From contig CAZGJA010000130.1 of assembly GCA_964526695.1 (NCBI GenBank), positions 32,304 through 96,303 of the forward strand: a DNA stretch of 64,000 bases, in the 5' to 3' direction. This DNA comes from JABWBH01 sp964526695 (GTDB lineage Bacteria; Planctomycetota; Phycisphaerae; UBA1845). This document shows positions 14,640 to 22,803 of the stretch, one piece after another. Each line of letters opens with the position of its first letter. Positions within the stretch are counted from its first letter, which is position 1. Position numbers and translations under genes: made by a program. The notes beneath the pieces are model-generated. The model was given only the letters and a program-made list of their open reading frames with translations, did no database searches and was not told the origin of the DNA.

Positions 14640-17599
14640 CCCGGCTTTGCACCTTCAACATCAACGGACAATCGCACCGGCTGGCCATCGAGCCGTGGGA
14701 CACGCTGCTCGACGTCCTGCGCGAGAAGCTCAGCCTGACCGGCACGAAGAAGGCCTGCAACGTCGGCGACTGCGGTGCCTGCACCGTCCTCGTGGACGGC
14801 GAGCCGGTGAACAGTTGCTTGCTGCTCGCCGGCCGCATGGAGAGTCGCAGGATCACCACGATCGAAGGCGTGGCGGTCAACGGGGAACTGACGCCGCTGC
14901 AGAAATCGTTCGTCCATGAAGGCGCGGTCCAGTGCGGCTACTGCACGCCGGGCATGGTCCTCACGGCCGGCGCCCTCCTTGAGAATAACCCGAAGCCCTC
15001 CACGGAACAGGTCAAGGACGCGCTGGCAGGCAACCTCTGCCGCTGCACCGGATACGCCGGGATCATCCGCGCGGTCCAGCGATGCGAGAACTACCGCGAC
15101 GACGGAACGTGCGCCGAACGAACCCACGACGCGGAAGGCACGACGGTCGGCAAGTCCATCCCGCGCCTCGACGCCGCGGACAAGGTGACGGGTCGCGCGA
15201 TGTACACCGCGGACATCAAGCTGCCCCACATGGTCCACGGCAAGATCCTCGGATCCCCCATTGCCCACGGACGCATCCACCGCATCGACACGACCCGCGC
15301 GGCCGCGCTGCCCGGCGTCCTCGCCGTCATCACCGGTGCCGACGTCCCCGACACCATGCACGGCGTGTCGCCCGCGCGATACGACGAGCACGTGCTGGCC
15401 AAGGAGAAGGTGCGGCACGTCGGCGATCCCGTCGCGGCCGTGGCGGCGATGGACGAGCGCACCGCCGAGGAAGCGCTGAAGCTCATCGCGGTGGAGTACG
15501 AAGAGCTGCCGGCCGTGCTCGACCCGTTCGAGGCGATGGCCGAGGGCGCGCCGCTGGTTCATGATCGCTATGCGCGCAACGTCGGGACGGAAGTGCATCA
15601 GCACTTCGGCGACGTCGAGAAGGGCTTCGCCGAGTCCGCCCACGTGCGCGAGGAAGTGTTCACCGGCAACAGCATCTACCAGTGCCCCATGGAGCCGCAC
15701 GCGGCCATCGCGTCATGGGACTGCGACGGCACGCTCGTCTTGCACACGTCCACACAGGCGCCGCACTACGTGCAGTACATGCTCGCCCACGTCATGCACA
15801 TCCCCGTCGGCCAGGTCCGCATCCTCCGGCCTTGCGTCGGCGGCGGATTCGGTGGAAAGGCCGCCACCACGCCGCTGGACCTCTGCGCCGCGATCCTGTC
15901 GAAACGCCTCGGTCGTCCGGTGAAGATGGCCTACTCGCGCGAGGAGATGTTCCAGTACGGTCGCGGGCGCCACAAGCAGCACATGAAGTTCAAGCTCGGC
16001 GTGGATCGCGAGGGGCGGATCAAGGCGTTTTCCAGCGAAATCCGCCTTGACGGCGGCGCGTACTCGTCCTTCGGCGTCGCCACCGCCTACTACGCGGGCA
16101 GCATGATCCCCACGCTGTACAAGATTCCCAGTTACAAATACGACGGCTATCGCGTGATGACGAACAAGCCCGCGTGCGGCGCGATGCGCGGGCATGGCGT
16201 GCCGCAGCCACGCTTCGCCTTTGAGTGCCTGCTGAACATGATCGCCGACGACCTCGGCATCGACCCGATCGACATCCGCCGCCGCAACGCCATGACGCCC
16301 TTCACGCGCACCGTCAACGACATGGACATCCAGAGCTGCGAGTTCGCGGCCACGCTGGATGCGACGGAGGCGAAGTCGAACTGGCGCGAGAAGTACGGCA
16401 AGCTCCCGCGCGGGCAGGGCATCGGCGTCGGCGCGGGCGGGTTCGTCTCCGGCGCGGGGTATTGCATCTACCGCGGGCAGGTGCAGCTTTCGCATGAAAA
16501 GGGGCCGGAGCCGTTCCTGAAGCACTCGATCTTCCCTCATGCCAACGCCATCGTAAAGGTGTCGGAAGACGGGATGGCCGTGGTGTGCCTGATCGGCGCG
16601 GCGGAGATCGGGCAGGGGAGTGACACGGTTCTGGCACAGATCTGCGCGGAATCGCTGGGCATCCCGGTTTCCCGCGTCCGCATGCGCACCGGCGACAGCG
16701 ACATCTCGCCCATCGACCTCGGCGCGTACTCCTCGCGCGTGACGCTCATGGGCGGCAACGCCGTGCAGCGCGCCAGCGAAGCGGTTATCGACAAAATGAG
16801 ACCCTACGCCGCGAAGCTGCTGGGCTGCCACGAGTCGCAGGTCGTCGCGCGCAACGGCTTGATGTGTGTGAAAGCAGATGGGTCCGATTCTCTGAATCAA
16901 AGATCTCAAACACCAAATCCGAAATCCGAAATCCGAAATCCGAAATCCGAAGTCTCCTGGGCCGAGGTCGCCCGAAAGTACTTCAACGACAACGGCCCGC
17001 TGGTGGGCAGCGGTTGCTACAAACCGCCGGACGGACTGGGCGGCGACTACAAAGGCGCCACCGTCGGCACCAGCCCGGCGTACTCGTTCGGCACGGCCGT
17101 CTGCGAGCTGTCCGTCGATCTGGACACCGGGCGGGTGAAGATCGAGCGGTTCACGGATTACCACGACTGCGGCACGCCGATCAACCCGATGGCGGTCCAC
17201 GGGCAGGTCGAAGGCGCGATCGTCATGAGCGCCGGCGAGACGATCCTGGAGGACGTGCAGTTCGACGAGAAGGGGCAACTGCTCAACCCCAACCTGCACG
17301 GCTACCTCATCATGACCATCAAGGACGCGCCGGAAATCTTCAGCGGACTGGTGGACTCGTACGAGCCGCGCGGCCCCTTCGGCGCCAAGGAGATCGGCGA
17401 GGGCAGCACGCTGCCGGTGCTTGCGGCCGTCGCCCACGCGATCGCCAGCGCCACCGGCGTCTGGATCAAGGATCTGCCCATCACGCCGGAGAAGATTCTG
17501 CGGGCGCTGCACGACAAGGAAGACTGGACGCGCGAGCAGACGCCGCGCGTGGCGGCGGCGTGCGACGTGGGGAGCCTCCTTTCAGAGCCGCGCCCGTGA
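14636..17599 (+). CDS. Fused [2Fe-2S] plus molybdopterin subunit of a molybdenum hydroxylase
   Basis: A 987-residue fusion. Residues 1-160 are the small subunit: plant-type [2Fe-2S] cysteines in CNVGDCGAC, then the second cluster in QCGYCTPGM and NLCRCTGY. Residues about 165-975 are the molybdopterin subunit, with GGGFGGKA near 401, the substrate-pocket arginine segment AMRGHGVPQ near 518, and GPFGAKEIGEG near 914 carrying the catalytic glutamate. It would hydroxylate or reductively dehydroxylate an aromatic or heterocyclic substrate in the cytoplasm. The start is a TTG that overlaps the FAD gene stop (GTTGA) and has AAGGAG 7-8 nt upstream. Residues about 754-777 are encoded by an in-frame run of AAATCCG heptamers, an insertion foreign to the family. 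Confidence 0.9.
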   Translation: MTRLCTFNINGQSHRLAIEPWDTLLDVLREKLSLTGTKKACNVGDCGACTVLVDGEPVNSCLLLAGRMESRRITTIEGVAVNGELTPLQKSFVHEGAVQCGYCTPGMVLTAGALLENNPKPSTEQVKDALAGNLCRCTGYAGIIRAVQRCENYRDDGTCAERTHDAEGTTVGKSIPRLDAADKVTGRAMYTADIKLPHMVHGKILGSPIAHGRIHRIDTTRAAALPGVLAVITGADVPDTMHGVSPARYDEHVLAKEKVRHVGDPVAAVAAMDERTAEEALKLIAVEYEELPAVLDPFEAMAEGAPLVHDRYARNVGTEVHQHFGDVEKGFAESAHVREEVFTGNSIYQCPMEPHAAIASWDCDGTLVLHTSTQAPHYVQYMLAHVMHIPVGQVRILRPCVGGGFGGKAATTPLDLCAAILSKRLGRPVKMAYSREEMFQYGRGRHKQHMKFKLGVDREGRIKAFSSEIRLDGGAYSSFGVATAYYAGSMIPTLYKIPSYKYDGYRVMTNKPACGAMRGHGVPQPRFAFECLLNMIADDLGIDPIDIRRRNAMTPFTRTVNDMDIQSCEFAATLDATEAKSNWREKYGKLPRGQGIGVGAGGFVSGAGYCIYRGQVQLSHEKGPEPFLKHSIFPHANAIVKVSEDGMAVVCLIGAAEIGQGSDTVLAQICAESLGIPVSRVRMRTGDSDISPIDLGAYSSRVTLMGGNAVQRASEAVIDKMRPYAAKLLGCHESQVVARNGLMCVKADGSDSLNQRSQTPNPKSEIRNPKSEVSWAEVARKYFNDNGPLVGSGCYKPPDGLGGDYKGATVGTSPAYSFGTAVCELSVDLDTGRVKIERFTDYHDCGTPINPMAVHGQVEGAIVMSAGETILEDVQFDEKGQLLNPNLHGYLIMTIKDAPEIFSGLVDSYEPRGPFGAKEIGEGSTLPVLAAVAHAIASATGVWIKDLPITPEKILRALHDKEDWTREQTPRVAAACDVGSLLSEPRP
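16915..16949. repeat. Heptanucleotide repeat (AAATCCG)5 inside a coding region
   Basis: Five exact copies of AAATCCG in a row, preceded by related sequence (ATCTCAAACACC), lie inside the molybdopterin gene and are translated as NPKSEIRNPKSE. The same heptamer family occurs outside genes at 50,151-50,260 and 56,918-56,938. Confidence 0.9.
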
Positions 17600-17765
17600 G
17601 GAAGCGGGGTCCGGCGCGAGGCAGACGGCGGGGGGTTTGACAGGATCGCACGGAAGCTGCTTCCTCACGGTCGCAGTTGCGTCGTTACGAGACTTCAGAG
17701 GATCCTCAACGGAAAACTCCTCGACAGTTGAAGCGGGCCGCTCTGAAAAGTAAGATACAACGAGC

Positions 17766-18041
17766 ATGAGTGACACGAGCACAACCCGGTGCGGCGACAT
17801 CGCCGAGCGCGGCACGCGCATCTATGAGGAGCGCCTGCGCGCGATCCTGGAGCCGGAACACACCGGGAAGTTCATTGTGATTGACGTGGAAACCGGGGAC
17901 TACGAGCTTGATGAGGACCATCTCGCGGCTTCGGATCGCGCCGCCGCCAAGCGCCCGGGAGCGCCGCTCTACGCCACGCGTGTGGGAGCGGGGACCTTGG
18001 GACGGATTGGCGGACGGTGGATGGCGAGCCGCGAACGATGA
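17766..18041 (+). CDS. Small conserved-looking protein upstream of a retropepsin-like protease
   Basis: A 91-residue hypothetical protein with no recognised domain. It is hydrophilic, acidic in the middle (VETGDYELDEDHLAASD) and basic at the end, without signal peptide or membrane segment. Its stop codon overlaps the start of the next gene (ATGA), so the two are translationally coupled. Small proteins of this kind often sit in front of single-domain clan AA aspartic proteases, where they are suspected toxin-antitoxin-like or substrate partners; that role is an inference from arrangement only. The 166-bp gap from the molybdenum hydroxylase suggests a separate unit. Confidence 0.65.
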   Translation: MSDTSTTRCGDIAERGTRIYEERLRAILEPEHTGKFIVIDVETGDYELDEDHLAASDRAAAKRPGAPLYATRVGAGTLGRIGGRWMASRER

Positions 18042-18409
18042 ACGGGCACGTCGAGACCGGCGGGGATGCGGTCATGCCTCTGCGTATCCGGGGGCCTTCA
18101 GCGCGGCCTGCCGATCTAAGCGCCGTGGTGGATACCGGCTTCAATGGCCAGCTCACACTTCCGGCCGCTCGCATCACCGCCCTTGCGCTGCCGTTCCGGG
18201 AGGAAGGCCGATACACGCTTGCCGACAACTCTGTGGCGGTTACACGACTCTATACGGGGGAGATCGACTGGTTCGGGAATTGGCGGCGAATTCTGAATGC
18301 GGAGATGGATGGCGACCCGCTCCTCGGCATGGGCATGCTTCGCGGATTCCACCTCGGAGTCGACGTCATTCCTGGCGGACGTGTGGAGATCAAATCGCTC
18401 ACAACGTGA
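18038..18409 (+). CDS. Clan AA (retropepsin-like) aspartic protease
   Basis: A 123-residue single-domain aspartic protease of the retropepsin type. The active-site motif is seen as AVVDTGFNGQLTLP (Asp-Thr-Gly); the C-terminal half contains LLGMGMLRGFHLGVDV, matching the hydrophobic-hydrophobic-Gly element of such proteins. One domain has half of the active site, so a homodimer is expected. No signal peptide is seen, so it is probably cytoplasmic. The ATG at 18038 overlaps the stop of the preceding small gene. The substrate is unknown; stand-alone bacterial proteases of this type are poorly characterised. Confidence 0.75.
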   Translation: MNGHVETGGDAVMPLRIRGPSARPADLSAVVDTGFNGQLTLPAARITALALPFREEGRYTLADNSVAVTRLYTGEIDWFGNWRRILNAEMDGDPLLGMGMLRGFHLGVDVIPGGRVEIKSLTT

Positions 18410-18584
18410 GGCGGAGCGGTTGACCCGAAACAATGCCCGGCGTCCTGACGGTTTGAGACCTCTGCTGCGCTGCCGCCGGTCGAATAGGGTTCGTACGAGC
18501 CATGCAGACTCAGGCGGCGCAGTGATTTGCAATCGCTTGGTTTTGGTTTCCGGCACGGTGGAGATCTTCAACAAACGTACGCAA

Positions 18585-19955
18585 ATGCCACTCATGTCCA
18601 CATCCGGTGTCCAAGCAAATGGGAGCCCGGCTGGAGCCGGAGCTTGCAGTGCGCCCGAGGCCGAGCCGCCCGACGGCAACTACTTCGTTTCCGCATACCC
18701 GCCGTTCTCCGCATGGACCGGCGACCAGGTCGAAGCGGCTCGACGCGTGCTGAACACGCCTCCCAGCGCCCGCGATGTGCCGCTCGGCTTGTACATCCAC
18801 CTGCCCTTTTGCGTGAAGCGCTGCACGTACTGCTACTACTTGTCCTTCGCCGACCGCACGCGAAAGGACATGGAAGCGTATGTCGATCTTCTGCTCGCCG
18901 AGGCGAAGCTCCTTCGCGCCGCGCCGGCGCTGGCCGACCGCGAAATCGAGTTCGTGTACTTCGGCGGCGGCACGCCCTCCTTCCTGCCGATCGACCTGCT
19001 CCGACGCCTCTTCGCGGGCCTGTCCGCGACGTTCCCGATGTCCTCTCCCCGCGAGGTCACGTTCGAATGCGCGCCGCAGACGGCCACGGAAGACAAGCTC
19101 GCGTTTCTCCGCGACGCTGGCGTCACGCGGCTCAGTCTCGGCGTTCAGTCCTTCCATGACGACATCCTCGCGCTCAACGGGCGGGTGCATACCTCAACTG
19201 ACGTCGATCGCGCCTGGCAGAACATCCGCAGCGTCGGTTTCCCCGTGGTGAATCTCGACCTGATGGTCGGCCTGCTTGGCGAGTCGGACGTCACCACGGC
19301 GGAGGATGCGCGCCGCGTGATCGCCCTTCAGCCGGAAAGCGTCACCCTTTATCAACTCGAAATGCCGCACTACACGCCGCTGCACCGCGACTGGCGCGAA
19401 AGCCGCCTGCCCGCGACGCTGCCCAACTGGGATGAGAAGCGAAGCAGACTCGCTCATGCCTTCGGGCAACTCGAACAAGCGGGTTACACCGTGCGCAGCG
19501 CCTACTCGGCCGTGCGAGATCCGGTCCGCCACCGCTTCGTGTATCAGGACGAGCAGTACACGGGGGCGGACCTCGCGGGCCTGGGCGTCGCGTCGTTCTC
19601 CTACGTTCAAGGCGTTCACTACCAGAACATCGCGGGGGCCGATGAGTACGCGTGCGCCGTTCGCGCAGGCCTGCCGCCGCTGGCCCGCGCGTGCGTGCTC
19701 AGCGTGGAGGAGCAGGCCCGGCGCGAGCTGATCCTGCAACTGAAGCTGGGCGAAGTGGACGATGCCCGTTTTTTCAGGAAGTTCGGCATCCATCTTGCAG
19801 ACCGGTTCGGGGACGAACTGGGCACGCTGGTGCAACGGGGGTTTGCGCAGTGGTCGGGGGAGATGTTTACGTTGACGCGGGAAGGACTGCTTCGCGCGGA
19901 TTTCCTCGCGCGAGAATTCTTCCTGCCCCGGCACCGCACCGCAAGGTACAACTGA
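18585..19955 (+). CDS. HemW/HemN-like radical SAM protein
   Basis: Radical SAM enzyme of about 456 residues. The cluster motif is CVKRCTYC (C-x3-C-x2-C) after LYIHLPF, followed by FVYFGGGTPSF and TRLSLGVQSF, typical of the coproporphyrinogen-oxidase-like/HemW branch. A HemN_C-like winged-helix tail is suggested near QLKLGEVDDARFFRKFG. HemW is a haem chaperone, and other family members are methyltransferase- or anaerobic-oxidase-type enzymes; the exact role cannot be read here. A tyrosine replaces the aspartate/asparagine common after the third cysteine, and the N-terminus carries an extra stretch of about 65 residues. Two ATGs at 18585 and 18594 are both possible. It lies 13 bp before the cysteine-synthase-like gene and probably forms a pair with it. 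Confidence 0.78.
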   Translation: MPLMSTSGVQANGSPAGAGACSAPEAEPPDGNYFVSAYPPFSAWTGDQVEAARRVLNTPPSARDVPLGLYIHLPFCVKRCTYCYYLSFADRTRKDMEAYVDLLLAEAKLLRAAPALADREIEFVYFGGGTPSFLPIDLLRRLFAGLSATFPMSSPREVTFECAPQTATEDKLAFLRDAGVTRLSLGVQSFHDDILALNGRVHTSTDVDRAWQNIRSVGFPVVNLDLMVGLLGESDVTTAEDARRVIALQPESVTLYQLEMPHYTPLHRDWRESRLPATLPNWDEKRSRLAHAFGQLEQAGYTVRSAYSAVRDPVRHRFVYQDEQYTGADLAGLGVASFSYVQGVHYQNIAGADEYACAVRAGLPPLARACVLSVEEQARRELILQLKLGEVDDARFFRKFGIHLADRFGDELGTLVQRGFAQWSGEMFTLTREGLLRADFLAREFFLPRHRTARYN

Positions 19956-19968
19956 GGACCGTCAACCT

Positions 19969-20934
19969 ATGGAAACCGTGATTCAAGGCGTGCTCGCCGG
20001 CGCAGACGAGGCCATCGGGCACACGCCGCTGATCGAACTGCGGCGCATCTGCGCCGACATGGACGGCATGGTGCTCGCCAAGTGCGAGTTTCTCAGCCCC
20101 GGCGGCAGCAAGAAGGACCGCATCGCCCGGCAGATGATCGACGACGCCGAGGCGGCCGGACTGCTCTCGCCAGGAAGCACCGTCGTCGAGGTCACCAGCG
20201 GCAACACCGGCTGCGGGCTGGCGATCGTCTGCGCCGTCCGCGGTTACCGCTTCGTGTGCGTCATGTCCAGAGCCGCCAGCCTGGAGCGCGTGCGCATGAT
20301 GCGCGTCCTCGGCGCGGAGGTGCTGCTGGTGGACCAGGCGCCGGAATCCCCGCCGGGGCAGGTCGGTCGCCGCGATCTGGAGCTGGTCGAGCAGGCTGCC
20401 GCCCACTACTGCCGCGAGCACGACGCCGTGCGCGTGGACCAGTTCCACTGGGAGAGCAACCGTCGCGCGCACTACCTCGGCACCGGACGGGAGATCTGGG
20501 AACAGGCCGACGGCGCGATCGACGCCTTTGTCGAATTCGTCGGCACGGGCGGCACGTTCGCCGGCGTCAGCGCCGCGCTGAAGGAGCGAAACCCCGACAT
20601 CCGCTGTTACATCGTCGAGCCGCAGAGCGCCAGCTACTTCGGCTGCCATGAGTATCTCGGTCCGCACCGCATCGCCGGCGGCGGCTACGCCCGCGACCTG
20701 GAGCTGATTGACCATTCGATGGTCGAGGGTTACATCCCCGTCAACGACGAGGCCGCGATCCAGACGGCCCGGCGGCTCGCCGCGAGGGAGGGGCTTTTCG
20801 TCGGCACGTCCTCGGGCGCGAACGTGGCGGCGGCGTTGGATCTTCTGCGCGGGCGGGAGCGCGGCTCGCGCATCGTCGTCGTCCTGACCGACACGGGCCT
20901 GAAATACCTCAGCACGCCGTTGTTCGATGTTTGA
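19969..20934 (+). CDS. Cysteine synthase / beta-synthase family PLP enzyme
   Basis: Fold-type II PLP enzyme of 321 residues. IGHTPLIEL is near residue 18, the Schiff-base lysine is in PGGSKKDRIA (near 45-54), the substrate loop is TSGNTGCGL, and the phosphate-binding loop is GTGGTFAG. The C-terminal GTSSGAN is also present. The usual reaction is beta-replacement on O-acetylserine or O-phosphoserine giving cysteine or another beta-substituted alanine. The preceding radical SAM gene, 13 bp away, suggests a specialised rather than housekeeping role, for instance supply of a diamino acid or sulfur donor; that is inference. The ATG at 19969 is preceded by GAGGA about 11 nt upstream. Confidence 0.85.
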   Translation: METVIQGVLAGADEAIGHTPLIELRRICADMDGMVLAKCEFLSPGGSKKDRIARQMIDDAEAAGLLSPGSTVVEVTSGNTGCGLAIVCAVRGYRFVCVMSRAASLERVRMMRVLGAEVLLVDQAPESPPGQVGRRDLELVEQAAAHYCREHDAVRVDQFHWESNRRAHYLGTGREIWEQADGAIDAFVEFVGTGGTFAGVSAALKERNPDIRCYIVEPQSASYFGCHEYLGPHRIAGGGYARDLELIDHSMVEGYIPVNDEAAIQTARRLAAREGLFVGTSSGANVAAALDLLRGRERGSRIVVVLTDTGLKYLSTPLFDV

Positions 20935-20964
20935 AAGCCTGTGTGCGGGGCTCGTATTCCATCC

Positions 20965-21072
20965 GAGCCGCAACCGTCAGGGAGCGGTCCTTTTCCGTCA
21001 GAGCCGTGGCCGTATTGGAGCGTACCTTTTCCGTCAGAGCCGCGACCGTAAGGGAGCGTACGCTGCCGCCTG
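20965..21072. repeat. 36-bp tandem repeat, dispersed family (GAGCCGCGACCGTAAGGGAGCG)
   Basis: Three units begin GAGCCG at 20965, 21001 and 21037, 36 bp apart, each followed by a CGACCGTAAGGGAGCG-like core and TTTTCCGTCA. The same core in the opposite orientation forms a 37-bp triplicate at 45,164-45,274. It fills the gap between the cysteine-synthase-like and XdhC genes. Confidence 0.8.
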
Positions 21073-21158
21073 GGATGCGGGTGACTTGCTTGAGTACGTT
21101 GCGGCAAGGGATGCGTCGAGACTCGCTTGCTGACGCACGCGGCTCTTAAGGCGACGAC

Positions 21159-22135
21159 ATGGATCATCCCGCGGACATTCTCAAAGCCGTCGTGTCGCAG
21201 CTCGATTCGGGGCGCAGGGTCGCGCTCGCGGCGGTCGTCGGCACACGAGGCTCGACGCCTCAACCCGCGGGCGCGCTGACCTGCATCGACGCGGAAGGAC
21301 GCCTCATCGGAACGCTGGGGGGGGGGTGCGTCGAGGCCGAAATCCGCCGCCGCGCCCACGCCATGCTGGGCGAAGGCGCCGGGCGCGTGCTCACGTTCAC
21401 CCTCGATCACGACGAGCACGACCGCGACGGCATGATCTGCGGCGGACAGATGGACATCGCCGTCGATATCCTCCTGCCCGGCAAATCCGGACAGATCGAT
21501 GCCCTCCGCCACGCTGCCACGCTGCTGCGCCAAGGCTGCAACGCCGCCCTCCCCCTGCGAACCGCTCATGGCGCCGCGGCGCTGGAATACCGCCTGAACA
21601 TCGAGGCGCCGCCCAAGCTGGTGATCGCGGGGGGGGGCACATTTCAGGAATCCTCGCTCGCTTCGCGCTGGAGCTGGGCTTCCGCATCACGGTGATCGAC
21701 GATCGCGTCGAGTACGCCAACCCGCAGCGCTTCCCGCCGCCGATCGAGTGCATCGCCGCTCCCATCGCTGAGGCGCTCCGCGGTTTCCCCGTGGACGCAA
21801 ACACCTACGTCGTCATCGTCACGCGAGGGCACGCGCACGACGAGGACGCGCTTCACGCGGTGCTGAACCTGCGGGCGAAGTACATCGGCATGATCGGCAG
21901 CCGCCGCAAGATCGACGTGACTTATGCGCGCCTGCGAGAGAGGGGCGCGACGCAGGAGCAGCTCGCCGCCGTGCACGCCCCCATCGGACTGGCGATCCGC
22001 GCCGTCACCACCAGCGAAATCGCCGTCAGCATCGCCGCCGAGCTTGTGGCCGTCCGCCGCGCGACGCACATCGCTCCCGTGGAAGGACCGCTCCCGATTG
22101 AAGATTCACGCGTGCCGGGAGTGGGCGTTTCATGA
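21159..22135 (+). pseudogene. xdhC: XdhC-like molybdenum cofactor maturation factor, frameshifted at a poly-G tract
   Basis: XdhC/CoxI-type protein that would bind sulfurated molybdenum cofactor and deliver it to the molybdenum hydroxylase encoded upstream. The first frame runs from ATG 21159 with VVGTRGSTPQPAGA and GGGCVEAEI (XdhC/CoxI domain) to KLVIAGGG. The Rossmann-type XdhC_C domain then continues one frame over: GHISGILARFALELGF, VIVTRGHAHDEDAL and YIGMIGSRRK, ending at 22135. The break is at nine consecutive G at 21629-21637; ten would restore one 325-residue protein. An earlier ten-G run at 21317-21326 is in frame. Sequencing miscount, slippage or a real mutation are all possible. 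The end overlaps mocA by ATGA. Confidence 0.8.
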
Positions 22136-22761
22136 GTTCCGGCGCGCCGATCACCCGCATAGCCGCGATCATCCCCGCCGCGGGCATGAGCCGCCGCATG
22201 GGCCGCCCCAAGCAGACGCTGCGGCTCGGCGGGCACACGCTCGTCGGTCGCGTGACCGGCGTCGTGCTCGATGCGGGGGCCGACCCGGTCGTCGTCGTCA
22301 CGCGCACCGAGTTCCGCGGCGCTTGCGGGCTGCCTGAAGATCCCCGCGTCATCCTGACGATCAACGACGACGCCGACAGCGAGATGCTCGATTCGATCCG
22401 AATGGGCATCGACGCGCTCTCACCGCACGCACTGCGAGGCGTCGACGGCGTCATGGTCGTGCCGGCGGACATGCCTTTCCTGAACGTCTCCGCCGTCGCG
22501 GCCTGCATCGCCGCCTGCCGCGCCGAGCCAGGGAGCCTCATCAAGGCAACGTACAACGGCGCCGGGGGTCATCCGCTGATCTTCCCGTACGAGTTGGCGC
22601 CGCGCGTGCGGCAACTGAAGGGCGGGCTTAAAGCGCTCACCGGCGAGTTTCCGGAAAGAGTAAGGCTCATCCCCTGCGACGAAACGGTTGCCGCCGACGT
22701 GGACACGCCGCGGGATTACGAGAACGCCTTGCGCCAAGCATCCGCCGGCCGGCGCGATTGA
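22132..22761 (+). CDS. mocA: MocA/MobA-like molybdenum cofactor nucleotidyltransferase
   Basis: A 209-residue NTP transferase. The signature IIPAAGMSRRMGRPKQTL (near residues 13-30) is the nucleotide-binding loop with the conserved lysine, and VVPADMPFL (near 108-116) carries the metal-binding aspartate; NGAGGHPLIFP follows. In the MocA group it forms molybdopterin cytosine dinucleotide from Mo-molybdopterin and CTP, the cofactor form of many bacterial hydroxylases. The ATG overlaps the xdhC stop (ATGA). With XdhC it forms the maturation set for the hydroxylase at 13,758-17,599, although six other features separate them. Whether the nucleotide is CTP or GTP cannot be read directly. Confidence 0.85.
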   Translation: MSSGAPITRIAAIIPAAGMSRRMGRPKQTLRLGGHTLVGRVTGVVLDAGADPVVVVTRTEFRGACGLPEDPRVILTINDDADSEMLDSIRMGIDALSPHALRGVDGVMVVPADMPFLNVSAVAACIAACRAEPGSLIKATYNGAGGHPLIFPYELAPRVRQLKGGLKALTGEFPERVRLIPCDETVAADVDTPRDYENALRQASAGRRD

Positions 22762-22803
22762 GACCGCGATCCGAACACCGCCCGCCCCTTCGACGGCGGC
22801 GCA

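Noticed and set aside
15713..17512. Open frame of 599 codons on the minus strand
   Set aside because: Antisense to the molybdopterin subunit, whose motifs are unambiguous.
13758..17599. Firm call as 4-hydroxybenzoyl-CoA reductase
   Set aside because: The FAD subunit lacks the diagnostic cysteine-rich [4Fe-4S] insertion and the small subunit is fused, so only a general molybdenum hydroxylase is supported.
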